Positions 1-10,831 of a stretch of 64,000 nucleotides of DNA are shown here, one piece after another. Numbering within the stretch: position 1 is the first letter of the stretch; each line of letters opens with the position of its first letter. The notes beneath the pieces are model-generated. The model had not been told where the DNA came from and ran no database searches. It worked only from the letters and a program-made list of their open reading frames with translations. The DNA lies in the NCBI GenBank assembly GCA_905250075.1, contig CAJNOP010000018.1:2672149-2736148 (forward strand), given 5' to 3'. The DNA comes from Rotaria sp. Silwood1. Its lineage: Eukaryota > Rotifera > Eurotatoria > Philodinida > Philodinidae. The position numbers and the translations under genes are program-made.

Positions 1-330
1 CTTCTTTTTGCAAGGAAAAACAATTTTAAGATATAAACTTTGTTTTAAAAAGTTCAAAAACGAAAATCGTCAAATTACACGTACTGCTCTCGAAAATACA
101 AGACCATGTTATCCCTATTTCCCAATAAGAAAAAAGCAAGAATAAGCATTTTTGTCGAAAAAAAGCAAACAAAATAGAAACACAAAAACTCAGCATAATT
201 ATTTCATGCTGTATATGGTCGGTTCACCTAATCCATTCGCTTGGTGGCCAATAAACGTGTAATGGACGCGTTAAAATTGAATTTTCGAAAATAACAAAGA
301 ACTCTTTTTGTTTCCTAAAAAAAAAAAAGA

Positions 331-605
331 GAAGCAGCACTCATAACTCTTACTCTTTCTGTATAGCCTATATTGTCATCTTCAATTAAGAAAGCCGTTA
401 GAGATTCAGAACAGTCATTGTCACAAGAGAAACCATGATCAACAACGTGTTTCAGTGTATGAAGTCGCAAGTTAGTCTCTTGAGAAAAATCACTTGCATT
501 GGCTTCAGGAAAATGTGTGCCATATTTAAAGCATAAGAGTTGGAGATGTCGGTCGTTCGTCCTTTTGTAGAGGACTTTTTGAACTGTCGTTTGGATATTA
601 AAAAC
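331..605 (-). CDS. Possible internal exon of an unrecognised gene
   Basis: On the minus strand an open frame of about 90 codons runs from a plausible acceptor (TACAG before position 605) down to about 331, where a long T run followed by AG resembles another splice acceptor. The translation is varied and non-repetitive, with phrases such as HLQLLCFKYGTHFPEA and LKHVVDHGFSCDNDCSES, and has a protein-like composition unlike the surrounding AT-rich DNA. There is no starting Met at its upstream end, so it would have to be an internal exon or a gene relic. I recognise no family, and no partner exon was found nearby. Chance openness is possible. Confidence 0.3.
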
Positions 606-2184
606 CTGTAGTCATCTTAAGACTTAAGAAAATCTCACTAGAATCTTTCAAAAGTTAGTAATGAGCACCACGTGAACAACTTCTTTCGGTTCTTGAGTTA
701 TTTTAAAAATAATCAGGGCTATTACAGTTTTGTATAGACAGTAGTATAATTTTTAATGTGCAAAATAGAAGATGATAGTCTTTAAACTAACAGAATAAGT
801 ACGTTGAATACGGGACTTTTAAAAATAGAAATCCATTACAAGTCTATTTCTCTCAACATGTCAACTATTCTCTACCTCAGGAGTACTAGGTTCTAAGAAA
901 ATTTTTCCTGTTGAAATAATTTAAGTAATGTAAGTGTTTAGATGCGAACAAAAAAATTATGGTGTTACTTGAGATAAAAAATGCACTAGATGACAGATAT
1001 GAACTAACAGAAAATTCAGAATAAATGACTTTTATAATAATTCAGTTTCTATCATTTCATATCAATACTTTTAATAGGATCTACATAGGATCTACTCATA
1101 TAAATTGAAATTAACAAATGGTTAAAAAGATTGACAATCCTATCTTTACATTGGTGGCCGAGTTGAAGCACATGATTTGATGCTACCTGGGACTGTTAGA
1201 AATGTCATAGTTCACTCAAAACACATTACAACAGTCAGACAAATTTAAGATATGATTATTTTTGTTTAATAATTCAAAGAAATTTAAAGACAGTTTCTTT
1301 TATTCAAAGATTTACTAAAAGATCCTCAAATAAAATATAATAATAAGACTGTATAAGTCTTTTTTCGCAAACTTGTTATGAACTGATTATATATAATAAC
1401 GTAAATACTATATGCCGTGATCTTCTCAATTTATTCTGCTAGTTTTAAATGACAACTACATTCATTTTCTTTCTTGGTTTAGTTTTAATACAATGCTGTT
1501 TTTGTCTGTTTTCTCTGTGTTATGCCTTCTGTACTCTATATAAAAACATATTAAATATATGAAAGGAAAGAAAAAAATATATTTCTTCTTGTTGATCGGA
1601 TAATAACCCAACTCGTTTCATTGATGTGTTGTGCGCCAGTCTATAAGTAGAAACACAACAACAAGAAAATTTTTTTTTTCTTTCGTTCTATATATTTAAT
1701 GTGTTTCTATGTAGAGCACAGAACGCATAACATAGAAGGAAGAGATAAAAAAGCACTGCATTAAAACTCAGAGAAAAACAACGTAGTTGCATTATTCGCT
1801 TGTGAACCTCTTTACAAGAGAAATGTTGTCTGCTTTTCATATATATTACTTAGAGCCATCCAAAAATACTAGTGTCATCAATTAATTCCCGTATAGAAAG
1901 CTTGAAAAAAATTCTTTTTTTTTATGTAGTAATAAAGAAAGTGATGCTCTATATTCTTTGAGTTGTTTGATCACTGTCTAACTAATTTCATGACAATAAA
2001 ATTTCGATAAGACTGTTTTAGTGTAAAACTTAACTATAACGTTAGATCATAGTATCATCTATATGTTTTCTCTTTTTTTCTTATCTTCACTTTTCTTCGT
2101 CTTTTTTTCTAGGTTTAGAAACATGTAATCATAGTTATTTGAATTAGGAATAACAAGACTTCGAAAAACGATATATAATTTACA
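606..2184. other. Intergenic, no gene seen
   Basis: AT-rich DNA with homopolymer runs. I see no coding frame or named repeat. The stretch just before 2185 is T-rich and would hold the promoter and 5' leader of the acyltransferase gene, but no specific promoter motif can be supported. Confidence 0.5.
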
Positions 2185-3555
2185 ATGGCAATATTTCAAA
2201 CAAAAAAAGATTTTCAATCGTTATTTAAATCAAATTCATTTTCGACTATTGATGGTTTAAGAGCATTAGCTAGTTTATCTATTGTTTACCTTCATGTCTC
2301 TCAATTTTTTGTTCTATTTATACCATTGTATCCAGATAAGGAATGGTTCAATTACTTAAAATCAAATGCATTCGTAATTGGAGTCACTTTTATGAATAGC
2401 TTGGAAATATTCTTTGTTTTAAGTGGTTTTTTACTAACGTATTCTATACTAACGAACAACAATAATAATGATACAAATTATTTTCCATTTATTTTAAAAC
2501 GTTTATTACGTTATTATCCTGGTTTCATAATGATGTTCTTATATATGCATTTATTTGGTGATCTAGAACCAGCTTATATACGAAATTCAAGATCTACCAT
2601 CTCAAACTATTTTGTTCATCTGTTACTCATAGTGAATTATACCAAACTTGATTATTGGTTTCATTCATTGCGTATCAATTGGTCTAATTGCGTCGACTTT
2701 CATGTATATATTATGTTATCTTTGGTACTTCGACTATTGTGGGTCAAATATAAATTAACATTAAATCAAATCATGAGAGTCTTAATATGCTTATTACTAT
2801 TATCTGTTATCATTTGTTATTATTCTTTTGATTCCTCAATAGAGCTCATGAAGCTCGGTACTCAGTCACATCCAATCTATCAAACAAATTATGAACACTC
2901 AAAGGCACTATTTGATTCTTATAACTTGACATTTCCGGTAAATAAGTCACAATTTGTTGATCGTTATAAAGTATCAAGTTTTACCAAGTTTTATACTCCT
3001 ACACATGTACGTTATGGCAGTTTCATTACTGGTTCCATTATGGCTGTCAAATTATTAATTAACAAAAAACAGAACTTTGCGAACGGCAACAGAATAAAAA
3101 AGTATCTTTATTGGACCTTATCCTTATTCTTATTTATAATAATTAGTTTACGTCCAAACTTGAATCAATCAGATCCACCCATACTGTTAGTTTGTTCAAT
3201 AAGACAGTTACTTTCGATGGCTATTGCTTATGTTTCATACACAACATTAGTGGATGAAAAAGCTATTTATTATAACAAATATTTAAATCGATTATTATCA
3301 TCAAAATTTTTAATACCATTTTCAAAACTAAGTTATTTAGTTTATTTAATTCATTTGCGTGTTGCATCTGATCTTATTGGCAACGGACCATTAAGAAAAA
3401 TGAAAAATTATCACATTGATATAGCTTCACCGATTTGTTTTCTAGTTACATTGATTATATCAGAAGTCATAGCCGCTTGCTGGTATTGTCTTGTGGAGCA
3501 ACCATTCATCAGACTTACAAACAGATTATTAATGACATCGAAGAAAAAGAAGTAA
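2185..3555 (+). CDS. Acyltransferase-3 family membrane protein (nose-resistant-to-fluoxetine/OafA-like)
   Basis: A 456-residue single-exon protein. The N-terminal block IDGLRALASLSIVYLHVSQF (about residues 22-41) matches the start of the acyltransferase-3 domain, in which a His in the first membrane helix is thought to be catalytic. Further family signatures are the FFVLSGFLLTYS block near residue 77 and KRLLRYYPGF near 105. About ten hydrophobic segments follow, ending in VEQPFIRL near the C terminus, typical of this family. These proteins transfer acyl groups across or within membranes; the substrate is unknown here. Animal NRF-6-type members usually carry an extra extracellular N-terminal domain that is missing here, so either upstream exons are unrecognised or this is a short form. 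The ATG at 2185 sits in a good context (ACAATGG). The C terminus is lysine-rich. Confidence 0.85.
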   Translation: MAIFQTKKDFQSLFKSNSFSTIDGLRALASLSIVYLHVSQFFVLFIPLYPDKEWFNYLKSNAFVIGVTFMNSLEIFFVLSGFLLTYSILTNNNNNDTNYFPFILKRLLRYYPGFIMMFLYMHLFGDLEPAYIRNSRSTISNYFVHLLLIVNYTKLDYWFHSLRINWSNCVDFHVYIMLSLVLRLLWVKYKLTLNQIMRVLICLLLLSVIICYYSFDSSIELMKLGTQSHPIYQTNYEHSKALFDSYNLTFPVNKSQFVDRYKVSSFTKFYTPTHVRYGSFITGSIMAVKLLINKKQNFANGNRIKKYLYWTLSLFLFIIISLRPNLNQSDPPILLVCSIRQLLSMAIAYVSYTTLVDEKAIYYNKYLNRLLSSKFLIPFSKLSYLVYLIHLRVASDLIGNGPLRKMKNYHIDIASPICFLVTLIISEVIAACWYCLVEQPFIRLTNRLLMTSKKKK

Positions 3556-3690
3556 TTTTTATTTATTCGATAGACAATAAGAATATCATTTTTATGTTCG
3601 GCTGTTAGAAGGAACATTAAGATTATTAATGTATCTTTTGCAATAGAAAATAGAGAAACTTTTGATTATTTTGTAAGAGAAAAATAGCAA

Positions 3691-3762
3691 GAGGGTGAGG
3701 GTGTGAGTGAATGGATGTGGATGCCGATGAAATGAAGAACTACATCCATTCCTACACCCATA
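3691..3762. repeat. Telomere-like G-arm/C-arm hairpin, locus 1
   Basis: A G-rich arm (GAGGGTGAGGGTGTGAG, then GGATGTGG) is followed after about 25 bp by a C-rich arm (ACATCCATTCCTACACCCA). The arms are imperfectly complementary and could fold. A weaker pair of the same type (GGGTGGATG near 3942, CACACCCACATTC near 4087) lies just downstream. Confidence 0.6.
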
Positions 3763-4230
3763 TCTATTTGTTGGTAATTCTTAATGAGCGACATTATTCT
3801 ACAGTATATAGACTACATGATTATGTCTACTCGAACACATATCGTGTCGATACAAACAGAAAGAAAAACAAAGTGTAAGGATACTCCAGATATCGCAATC
3901 ATCAACAACTATATTTAGTAAAATGCATAAATGCAAAGATTAGGGTGGATGCAGGCGTGGACTCGATGAAGAAAGAGTAACACTTACAGACCGACATTCA
4001 GCAAGAAATAACAAACATCAATAAATCCGGCAAAGAATCGAAATATGTCGTATGATTTCCTTGAATTATTCTTTCATCCTTGTAAACACACCCACATTCT
4101 GAATATCAACCAGTTTATACAAGATAACGAACGTTTTCCTTCGATATCAAATTGAAATCAATATGGAAATAGTGATTAATCGTTTATTGATCATAAAATT
4201 CTTTTTTTTTTCAAAAATGCAACAAAATCA
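3763..4230. other. Intergenic, no gene seen
   Basis: Lies between two convergent genes. It contains only the weak second telomere-like pair near 3942 and 4087. No coding frame is seen. Confidence 0.5.
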
Positions 4231-7200
4231 TTACATCATTTCATCGATAGAACAAACACGATTTTCACGACGTGCATGTTCAGCAGCAAATGCTAAAATA
4301 TGACTTGTCAATGAATCCTGTGGTGTAGTACAAATCAAATCCGATCGATTCGAAGCCACTGCACGTATAAATGAATCCATCGCAAAATAATCTGCATCAG
4401 CATGACCACTAGTCATTATTCCACTACTTGATAAATCAGTTTCATCATAGATGGTTCGAGTTTGTTTCAAAAAGTCATAATGTTCGATTGTATTTTCACC
4501 ACTCCATGTCAATTCACCGTGTGTACCAAATAGACGAGATGTACGACGCCAACTATGCTGAGTGAAAGCTACCATTTGCATTGTTGCCGTTGAGCCTAAA
4601 ATTTATCAAGGTGTGCGAGTAAGAGTAGATGTAGAATATGGATCTCTTCATCTCATACTCTCGCTGATTAAGACGACAACGTCGGATCAAAAAAGTAAAT
4701 TTTTACTCAGTTTCTGGACTTCTTAATCGACTCATGAGTGCTCTGATCGATAAGTGTTGGAATCGAGCAACTCGAGAAATTTCATCTCATATATATAAAA
4801 AAATAACTCCGCCATGCCGGTGCCAAGCCCGGGACTCATTCGTAAGAATGGGGAGGAGGAGGCAAATCTGCCAACCCGCAGTGAACCAGCGTGGCAGATT
4901 ACGGTTCAAACCTTCAAATGAATTCCAATTACAAGACACGGCCCTCATTACCCGGAGGCCAGATAGCTACTACCCATGGCAGCGGGAAGATCAGCTTGAC
5001 GGCAGAGGGTGCTAAGAATCACCGGGCACAACCAAGCTGCCTTCAAAATTTGAACATCGGAACGTTTAATGTTAGAACTCTTCGAGACGACGGAAAGCTA
5101 GAAGAACTACTATTAGAACTAGGAAACATCAAATGGGATATAATTGGACTATGTGAAATCCGACGAAAAGACGAAAGATTATTAGACATAAAACATGGCC
5201 ACCAACTATATTATCGTGGTACAACAGACGGCAGAAACAGTGGCGTTGGCTTCATCATCAACAACAAACTGAAACGTAATGTCATCAACTTCAACAGCCT
5301 CTCTGATAGAGTAGCCAGCGTGACAATCAAATTATCAAAACGCTATGCTCTGCAAATCATACAAGTGTACGCCCCCACAAGCAGCCACAGCGATGAAGAA
5401 GTAGAAGAATTCTATGAACTAGTAACACAACAACTAAATGAACACAACCATCACTTCAAAATAGTCATGGGTGATTTCAACGCGAAGATCGGAAAGAAAC
5501 AACAAAATGAAACAACGATCGGAACCCATGGACTTGGTACAAGAAATGAACGTGGCTCAAGATTAGTAGAATTCACTGAAAAAGAACACCTATCAGTGAT
5601 CAATACATTCTTCAAGAAAAAAGCCAAGCAAAAATGGACCTGGAAAAGTCCGAAAGGAACGACCAGCGAAATCGATTACATTTTGTCAAACAACAGATCG
5701 ATTTTTACAGACTGCTCAGTCATCAACCGCTTCAACATTGGAAGTGACCATCGACTCCTACGAACTACCTTGAAAATCAATTTACAGAAAGAAAGAAGAA
5801 AACTAATATCCAACACAACAACGTCTATCGACTACCAGAGACTCCAGACACGGAAAAACGAATTTCGGCTTGAATTATCAAATCGTTTCGATATACTTAA
5901 GCAACTAGACGAAACCAACTTATCAAACATTAAAGAACACATAACTGAAACATTGTTAACAACAGCCAAAGAAATTGGTGGAATGAAGAAATACAAGCAA
6001 AGCAACAAAATATCAGAAGAAACGAGACAACTAATACATAAACGAAGAGAATGGAAGCACAACCAATCACCACGAAACCGAATTGAATATACCGAATTAT
6101 GTAAAACCATAAGGAAACGAGTGAAGGAAGAGATTCGACAACACAACTGCCAACTCATACAAACAACAATCGAGAAAAACAAAAGTATTAAGAAAACAAA
6201 ACAACAATTAATCACAGGTAAGAAGCGTTTACTAAGAATCAAAAAAGAAGACGGTTCAACAACATCAAACCAACAAGAAATGATAGAACGTATCAAAGAA
6301 TTTTATTCAACGTTATACGCCGATGACATCGAACAAACCACAACTGACTCTACAGAAAAAAACGACGTCCCTGACGTACTTCCAGCTGAAGTACAACAAG
6401 CAATACGAAGCCTCCAAAATGGAAAAGCAGCTGGACCAGATGGAATAACAGGAGAACTTCTCAAATCATGCGGCGACGAAACCTATAGAACACTAGCTGA
6501 TTTATTCACTCGTTGCCTAAAGCAAAGAAGTATACCGACATCATGGAAAAATGCTAAGGTCATTATCCTTCACAAGAAAGGAGACCAAGAAGATTTGAAA
6601 AACTATAGACCAATTAGTTTACTCTCGATCATCTACAAATTACTTACAAAAATCATCACCAAAAGACTTGAAACAACGCTCGATTATGCTCAACCAACAG
6701 AACAAGCGGGATTCAGAAATGGATACAGTACTGTAGACAACATACAAGTCGTACAACAAGTTATTGAACGATGCGGTGAGTATGAAATACCATTATGTCT
6801 TGCCTTTATAGATTTTGAAAAAGCTTTCGATTCAATCAAGTTGACAACGATATTCGAAGCACTACGAAGACAAGGTATTGAAGAACCATATATCAGTCTG
6901 CTGGAAGAAATCTACACGAATGCAACAGCCACTTTACATATAAATGATAATACTGTTACAATCGACGTAAAAAAAGGCGTGAGACAAGGCGATACCATCT
7001 CACCTAAACTATTCTCAGCCGGACTAGAAGAAATATTCAAGAGACTCGACTGGTCAGAAACAGGGATAAAAGTAAATGGGAAATATCTCAGCCACTTACG
7101 ATTCGCCGACGATATTGTCATATTCTCCGACAGTGCGGAGAACCTCCAAACTCAAATACAAGAACTAAACGAAAGCAGCAAACTATCAGGTCTAAAGATG

Positions 7201-10200
7201 AACCTCAGCAAAACACAAGTTATGTTCAACAATTTCTCAATACCGCAACCAATCAAAATAGACGACCAACAATTGGAACAAGTCAACAAATACATATATC
7301 TTGGTCGAGTAGTTACAATGAACGACGATATCATGACAGAAATTCTAAATCGAACGAAGCTAAGTTGGAAAGCATTCGGAAAAATGAACGCCATATTCAA
7401 AAGTAATATGCCGATCTGTCTAAAAAGAAAAGTTTTCGACCAATGCGTATTACCAGTACTAACGTACGGATGTGAAACATGGACACTAAATACAAAAGCA
7501 ATCCAGAAACTGAAAGTAACGCAAAGAAGCATGGAAAGACAAATACTCAATATATCCCGTCGTGACAAGAAGAAAAACACATGGGTCCGACAACAAACTA
7601 AAATATGCGATGTAATGAGACGAGTCGCCTCACGTAAATGGCAGTGGGCAGGACACATCGCCAGAAGATCAGATCAACGCTGGACAACAGAAATCTTAAA
7701 TTGGATACCTAGAGACCGTAAAAGACCTAGGAAACGTCCTAAGAAACGATGGATTGACGACATAATCAAATACAAAGGTATCAAATGGCAACAACTAGCG
7801 GTCTGTCGAAACGATTGGAAAAAAGCTGAAGAGGCCTTCATCCTGCAGTGGATCGATACAGGCTGATGATGATGATGATGATGATATAAAAAAATAGTTA
7901 TCCAAGGGGTTCGAAAGTTATTCCTATAGTACTTGTTCGTTTGATGATCGACAAGGTCAGTCTCCCTATGATACGCAAGCTGCTCAACAACGCTATAAAA
8001 TGGTAACAAAACGCCTAAAAAAATGTTTTACATAATGCTGGAGTTCTCAGTAACAGGATTCATATTTCGAGTAGATCCACGTACGAACATTCTCATTAGT
8101 AGGATAGTCGGAGATCTCAAAACTCAGTCGTACCCTCTTCTGAGTTAAACAACTAAATACAAACAACATGAGTTGAGCTAGTAAACAGAAGAGTTTTTCT
8201 ACTGAAAATAATTATATCTAGTCGTAACAAAAACCACGGTTAATTGCACGATACAATTCGAAAATGCTAGATAATCACAAAGCAATGAGGGATTGATTGA
8301 TATTTTTTCAAAGAATATTCCTTCTTTTGTTTATGCGGTCTTTGTCCGAGACCGAATCATGTACTGATGCAGATGAAAATATCTTCTATGAAATACGAAT
8401 TGTTGTTGAGTGTTCAAATGCAGAGAAATCATTTTGAAGTAACTTGACCTCTACCAGAGACTCTGACAAAGGTGTTGGTATTACTTGATGCTATCACAGA
8501 CAATAAGAAATATATGGGAAAAAATTGCTTAGCGTCAGAGACCACGACAGACATATCATCATAATTCTTTCGACCTCGGCCCGGGACACGATACAAGAGG
8601 TGCATCTAGGATGACATTCATATGAGAAAATAGACCAGCAATTAATGAGAATTGGCATTATGAATGGATAATGTACAATGATATCATAAGCATTGTCTGA
8701 CAGCGCAGTGTTTATCAAATCAGTTGTAGCGTTCGTGTATTGGTAAAATCTAGTCAATTAGAAAAATTCAAGTCTAATACCATATTTGATCCTTGTAACA
8801 AGGTGGAATTTTACTAATAGTATTCTCCTAGTATAACATGCATTCAAGGGGAGTGTAATTTGTGTGAAATTAGACCAAACAGTGTTTCCTTCTGAACTTT
8901 GTTTATACGATTTTGTAACACTTTTGAAGAGCTTTCGAACCATAAGGAAACTAGCCTTGCCGATCATCAAATCCGTAGATGACTATACTTAACAAGTTTA
9001 CTCCTTATACATATGACAGCCTGAAAGAATTGACTATTTCAATTAGGCTGTAGACAGCACGAATAAGTACTATAGGAGTAACTTTCGAACCTCTTGGATA
9101 ACTGTTTTTTATATAAGAAATGAGGTTTCTCGAGTTGGTCGATTACAGCATTTATCAACCTTCGTTCCTTTGTTGCAAATCTGAACTATAATTTTCACTC
9201 TTTTCATTCATTTTTGAAAAACAAAATTTACCGTCGTCAAAATTCAGTATTACCACTTGTTGATCGACAACATCATTATCGCAATCACCATATACACATT
9301 TACCATAATGACCTGTTTCAAGTGCTTTTATTACTTTTGTCCGTATACTAGTCCTATCTTCGCCATCTTCAATATCTGGTACTACCACTGACACTGGAAA
9401 ACCTCGATTTGGTATGTCCAAATACAGCTTTTTCGCTGAATAAGGACAAGTCTGTTCGACCGAGCAAGTTAAACATCGTTCACTAGCACCATCTGGTTTG
9501 TTTTCTTTTGTAAAGTGCTTAAGTTTACCAAAACTTGATACATAGATACATCGTCGTGGTTGCATCCAATATTGAATAAGGTCAAGATCATGACAACATT
9601 TAGTAAGAAGTGAAAATGAACTGTCGCGTTCACTATGCCAATTACCACGAACGTACGCATGAGCGAAACTCCAGAATCCTGAAAAAATTAAATATTTTTT
9701 ATGGCATTGTATATGCACTAAAAAAGAATAGAATTACCGACACCCTCAATGTGTTGAATTGAAACAAGTTTTCCAATGACATTATTATCAAGTAGCTGTT
9801 TGATTTTTTTTACAACAGGTAAATAACGCAGAACATGACAGACAGCTAAAATAACATTATGTTCTTGACATACGGCGACAATACGTTTGCAATGTTCGAG
9901 TTTTGTAGCCATTGGTTTTTCGAGCAGAATATGATAACCTTTAGCAGCAAGCTCTAGTGCGGCTTCATAATGTTCTCGATCAGGCAATGTAATGAGGACA
10001 CAATCGGCCAAACGTGAAACGTCCGGTGCAATCAATCGACGCCAATCATCATAGACATGCTGATCATCGAGTGAATACAGCTGTTGAAGTTTATGACGAA
10101 CTGATGGTCGAGGTTCCGCAATAGCAACTAGTCGAAAACGATTAGGCAGATGTCGAGCATATTCAGCATATGTTTGACCACGGCTACCACAGCCAAGAAT

Positions 10201-10266
10201 AATACCGGTTACTTGTCGTTGCAAGGAGTTCTTATCATTCATTGCGCTGATAAATACGGGACACAT
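4231..10266 (-). CDS. Gfo/Idh/MocA family NAD(P)-dependent oxidoreductase, three exons
   Basis: Exons, read on the minus strand: 10266-9738, 9678-9232 and 4595-4231. They join in frame to 446 residues. Both introns are GT-AG: the first is 59 bp, the second about 4.6 kb. The N-terminal Rossmann fold shows GCGSRG (residues 25-30) and the family motif EKP (116-118). Exon 2 continues with FAHAYVRGNWH and CCHDLDLIQYWM, typical of the C-terminal half, including the His-Asp of the active-site region. Exon 3 carries RRTSRLFGTHGEL. The second junction completes NFDDGSTATMQM, which fits the beta-sheet of the family, so the reading frame is preserved despite 4.6 kb of inserted repeats. Members oxidise or reduce sugars, inositols or related compounds; the substrate cannot be told. 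A second in-frame Met at residue 9 is an alternative start. Whether such a loaded intron still splices efficiently is unknown. Confidence 0.85.
4793..4805. repeat. Target-site duplication, 5' copy
   Basis: ATATAAAAAAATA at the 5' edge of the retrotransposon is repeated exactly at 7884-7896 on its 3' edge. Because the first A could also belong to the element's tail, the duplication is 12-13 bp. Confidence 0.85.
4814..4921 (+). CDS. RTE ORF1, 35 residues
   Basis: An ATG eight bases inside the element opens a 35-codon frame beginning MPVPSPGLIRKNGEEEA. Its stop (TGA, 4919-4921) overlaps the ORF2 start (ATG, 4918-4920) as ATGA, an arrangement suited to translation re-initiation. Short ORF1s of this size and position are known in RTE elements; their function is unknown. 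It is too short for ordinary ORF calling, and the overlap is the main support. Confidence 0.6.
   Translation: MPVPSPGLIRKNGEEEANLPTRSEPAWQITVQTFK
4918..7866 (+). CDS. RTE ORF2: apurinic-type endonuclease and reverse transcriptase
   Basis: 982 residues from the ATG at 4918; an upstream in-frame GTG at 4891 is less likely. The N-terminal endonuclease/exonuclease/phosphatase domain shows NIGTFNVRTL, GLCEIRR, QVYAPTSS, MGDFNAKIG, EIDYIL and GSDHRLL, covering the family's catalytic Asn, Glu, Asp and His positions. The reverse transcriptase follows, with LHKKGDQEDLKNYRPISLL, AFIDFEKAFDS, GVRQGDTISP and the catalytic FADD box. The C-terminal region (KWQWAGHIARR, RPKKRWIDDI) is the conserved tail of RTE-like proteins. 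No stop or frameshift interrupts it. The product nicks target DNA and copies its own RNA at the nick. Its coding strand is richer in A and C than nearby host genes. Confidence 0.92.
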   Translation: MNSNYKTRPSLPGGQIATTHGSGKISLTAEGAKNHRAQPSCLQNLNIGTFNVRTLRDDGKLEELLLELGNIKWDIIGLCEIRRKDERLLDIKHGHQLYYRGTTDGRNSGVGFIINNKLKRNVINFNSLSDRVASVTIKLSKRYALQIIQVYAPTSSHSDEEVEEFYELVTQQLNEHNHHFKIVMGDFNAKIGKKQQNETTIGTHGLGTRNERGSRLVEFTEKEHLSVINTFFKKKAKQKWTWKSPKGTTSEIDYILSNNRSIFTDCSVINRFNIGSDHRLLRTTLKINLQKERRKLISNTTTSIDYQRLQTRKNEFRLELSNRFDILKQLDETNLSNIKEHITETLLTTAKEIGGMKKYKQSNKISEETRQLIHKRREWKHNQSPRNRIEYTELCKTIRKRVKEEIRQHNCQLIQTTIEKNKSIKKTKQQLITGKKRLLRIKKEDGSTTSNQQEMIERIKEFYSTLYADDIEQTTTDSTEKNDVPDVLPAEVQQAIRSLQNGKAAGPDGITGELLKSCGDETYRTLADLFTRCLKQRSIPTSWKNAKVIILHKKGDQEDLKNYRPISLLSIIYKLLTKIITKRLETTLDYAQPTEQAGFRNGYSTVDNIQVVQQVIERCGEYEIPLCLAFIDFEKAFDSIKLTTIFEALRRQGIEEPYISLLEEIYTNATATLHINDNTVTIDVKKGVRQGDTISPKLFSAGLEEIFKRLDWSETGIKVNGKYLSHLRFADDIVIFSDSAENLQTQIQELNESSKLSGLKMNLSKTQVMFNNFSIPQPIKIDDQQLEQVNKYIYLGRVVTMNDDIMTEILNRTKLSWKAFGKMNAIFKSNMPICLKRKVFDQCVLPVLTYGCETWTLNTKAIQKLKVTQRSMERQILNISRRDKKKNTWVRQQTKICDVMRRVASRKWQWAGHIARRSDQRWTTEILNWIPRDRKRPRKRPKKRWIDDIIKYKGIKWQQLAVCRNDWKKAEEAFILQWIDTG
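7864..7885 (+). repeat. TGA triplet 3' tail of the retrotransposon
   Basis: Seven consecutive TGA/GAT triplets begin at the ORF2 stop codon and run into the 3' target duplication. Short tandem-repeat tails in place of poly(A) are typical of RTE elements. Confidence 0.85.
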
Positions 10267-10831
10267 GAATGAGACACTCTGTCAACTCTTTATATTGCTC
10301 GTTATCAGAAAATGGATACTTTCTCATTGGCTAGAACAGTATATCCTATCAGTTTTCGATACTGGTAATAGTTCACTTTCTTTTGGGTGTGGGGTGTGGG
10401 TGTGGATTGAAATGCGACCAGTAAGAAGACAATAGCTACACCCCACACCCACACCTACACTCTTTTGTAGCGATTAGTTCTCGCTCGTCCATTTTTGCAA
10501 GATGCACTGAGTTTGTGAAATTGCGACTGTTCAATGATCAAGTACAGCCTTATTCTGGGGTCCATCAGTATTGGAATTTTATGAATAATTTTATTCTATA
10601 AAATCTGCTTTCTTTTACACTTCTTATGTTACAAAACTGAATAATCATACAATTTGTATGGATATACCACGCATAGAAAAGTAACGAGAAAATAGAGCAA
10701 TAAATAGCTTAGACAGAAAAGAACAGCAGAACATAAATAGCAAATAAGATATACAAAAAGAACAACATTATTTTTACTCTTAGTGTGAGTCGGATAGAAT
10801 CTGAATGAAGGTTTTCTCATCGTACCTTCTG
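10267..10831. other. Intergenic between oxidoreductase and MULE element
   Basis: Should contain the promoter of the minus-strand oxidoreductase gene, but no motif can be supported. It holds telomere-like locus 2. The minus-strand open frame at 10629-10850 overlaps the transposon end and looks like chance. Confidence 0.4.
10385..10460. repeat. Telomere-like G-arm/C-arm hairpin, locus 2
   Basis: The G arm at 10385-10406 (GGGTGTGGGGTGTGGGTGTGG) and C arm at 10436-10460 (CTACACCCCACACCCACACC) are nearly perfect complements, with a spacer of about 29 bp. Confidence 0.8.

Larger units (their letters stand above)
4806..7884 (+). mobile_element. RTE-clade non-LTR retrotransposon, apparently full length
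   Basis: An element of about 3.08 kb flanked by an exact 12-13 bp target duplication. It has a short 5' leader, a small first ORF, a large endonuclease/reverse-transcriptase ORF and a 3' end of TGA triplets instead of poly(A). A tiny ORF1 that overlaps ORF2 and a microsatellite tail are hallmarks of the RTE clade. It lies antisense to the oxidoreductase gene, inside the left arm of an older inverted repeat. Exact flanks and an undisturbed 982-codon ORF point to a recent insertion. Confidence 0.88.
4749..9156. repeat. Inverted-repeat (fold-back) element inside intron 2, split by a retrotransposon
   Basis: The left arm (4749-4805, continuing at 7897-7940) and the right arm (9059-9156) are inverted copies of about 100 bp, roughly 85% identical by eye. 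Shared blocks include CAACTCGAGAAA, GTTATCCAAG and GTTCGAAAGTTA. With the retrotransposon removed the element is about 1.3 kb. The centre (7941-9058) has only short open frames (8494-8757 and 8758-8970 on the minus strand) with no transposase signature, so it is probably non-autonomous. No target duplication was found beside the outer ends. Confidence 0.7.

Noticed and set aside
5832..7658. Long minus-strand frames antisense to the retrotransposon
   Set aside because: They are shadows of the intact ORF2, caused by its codon use; no independent motifs.
8494..8970. Two adjacent minus-strand frames inside the inverted-repeat element
   Set aside because: Checked for transposase signatures and found none; too short to support.
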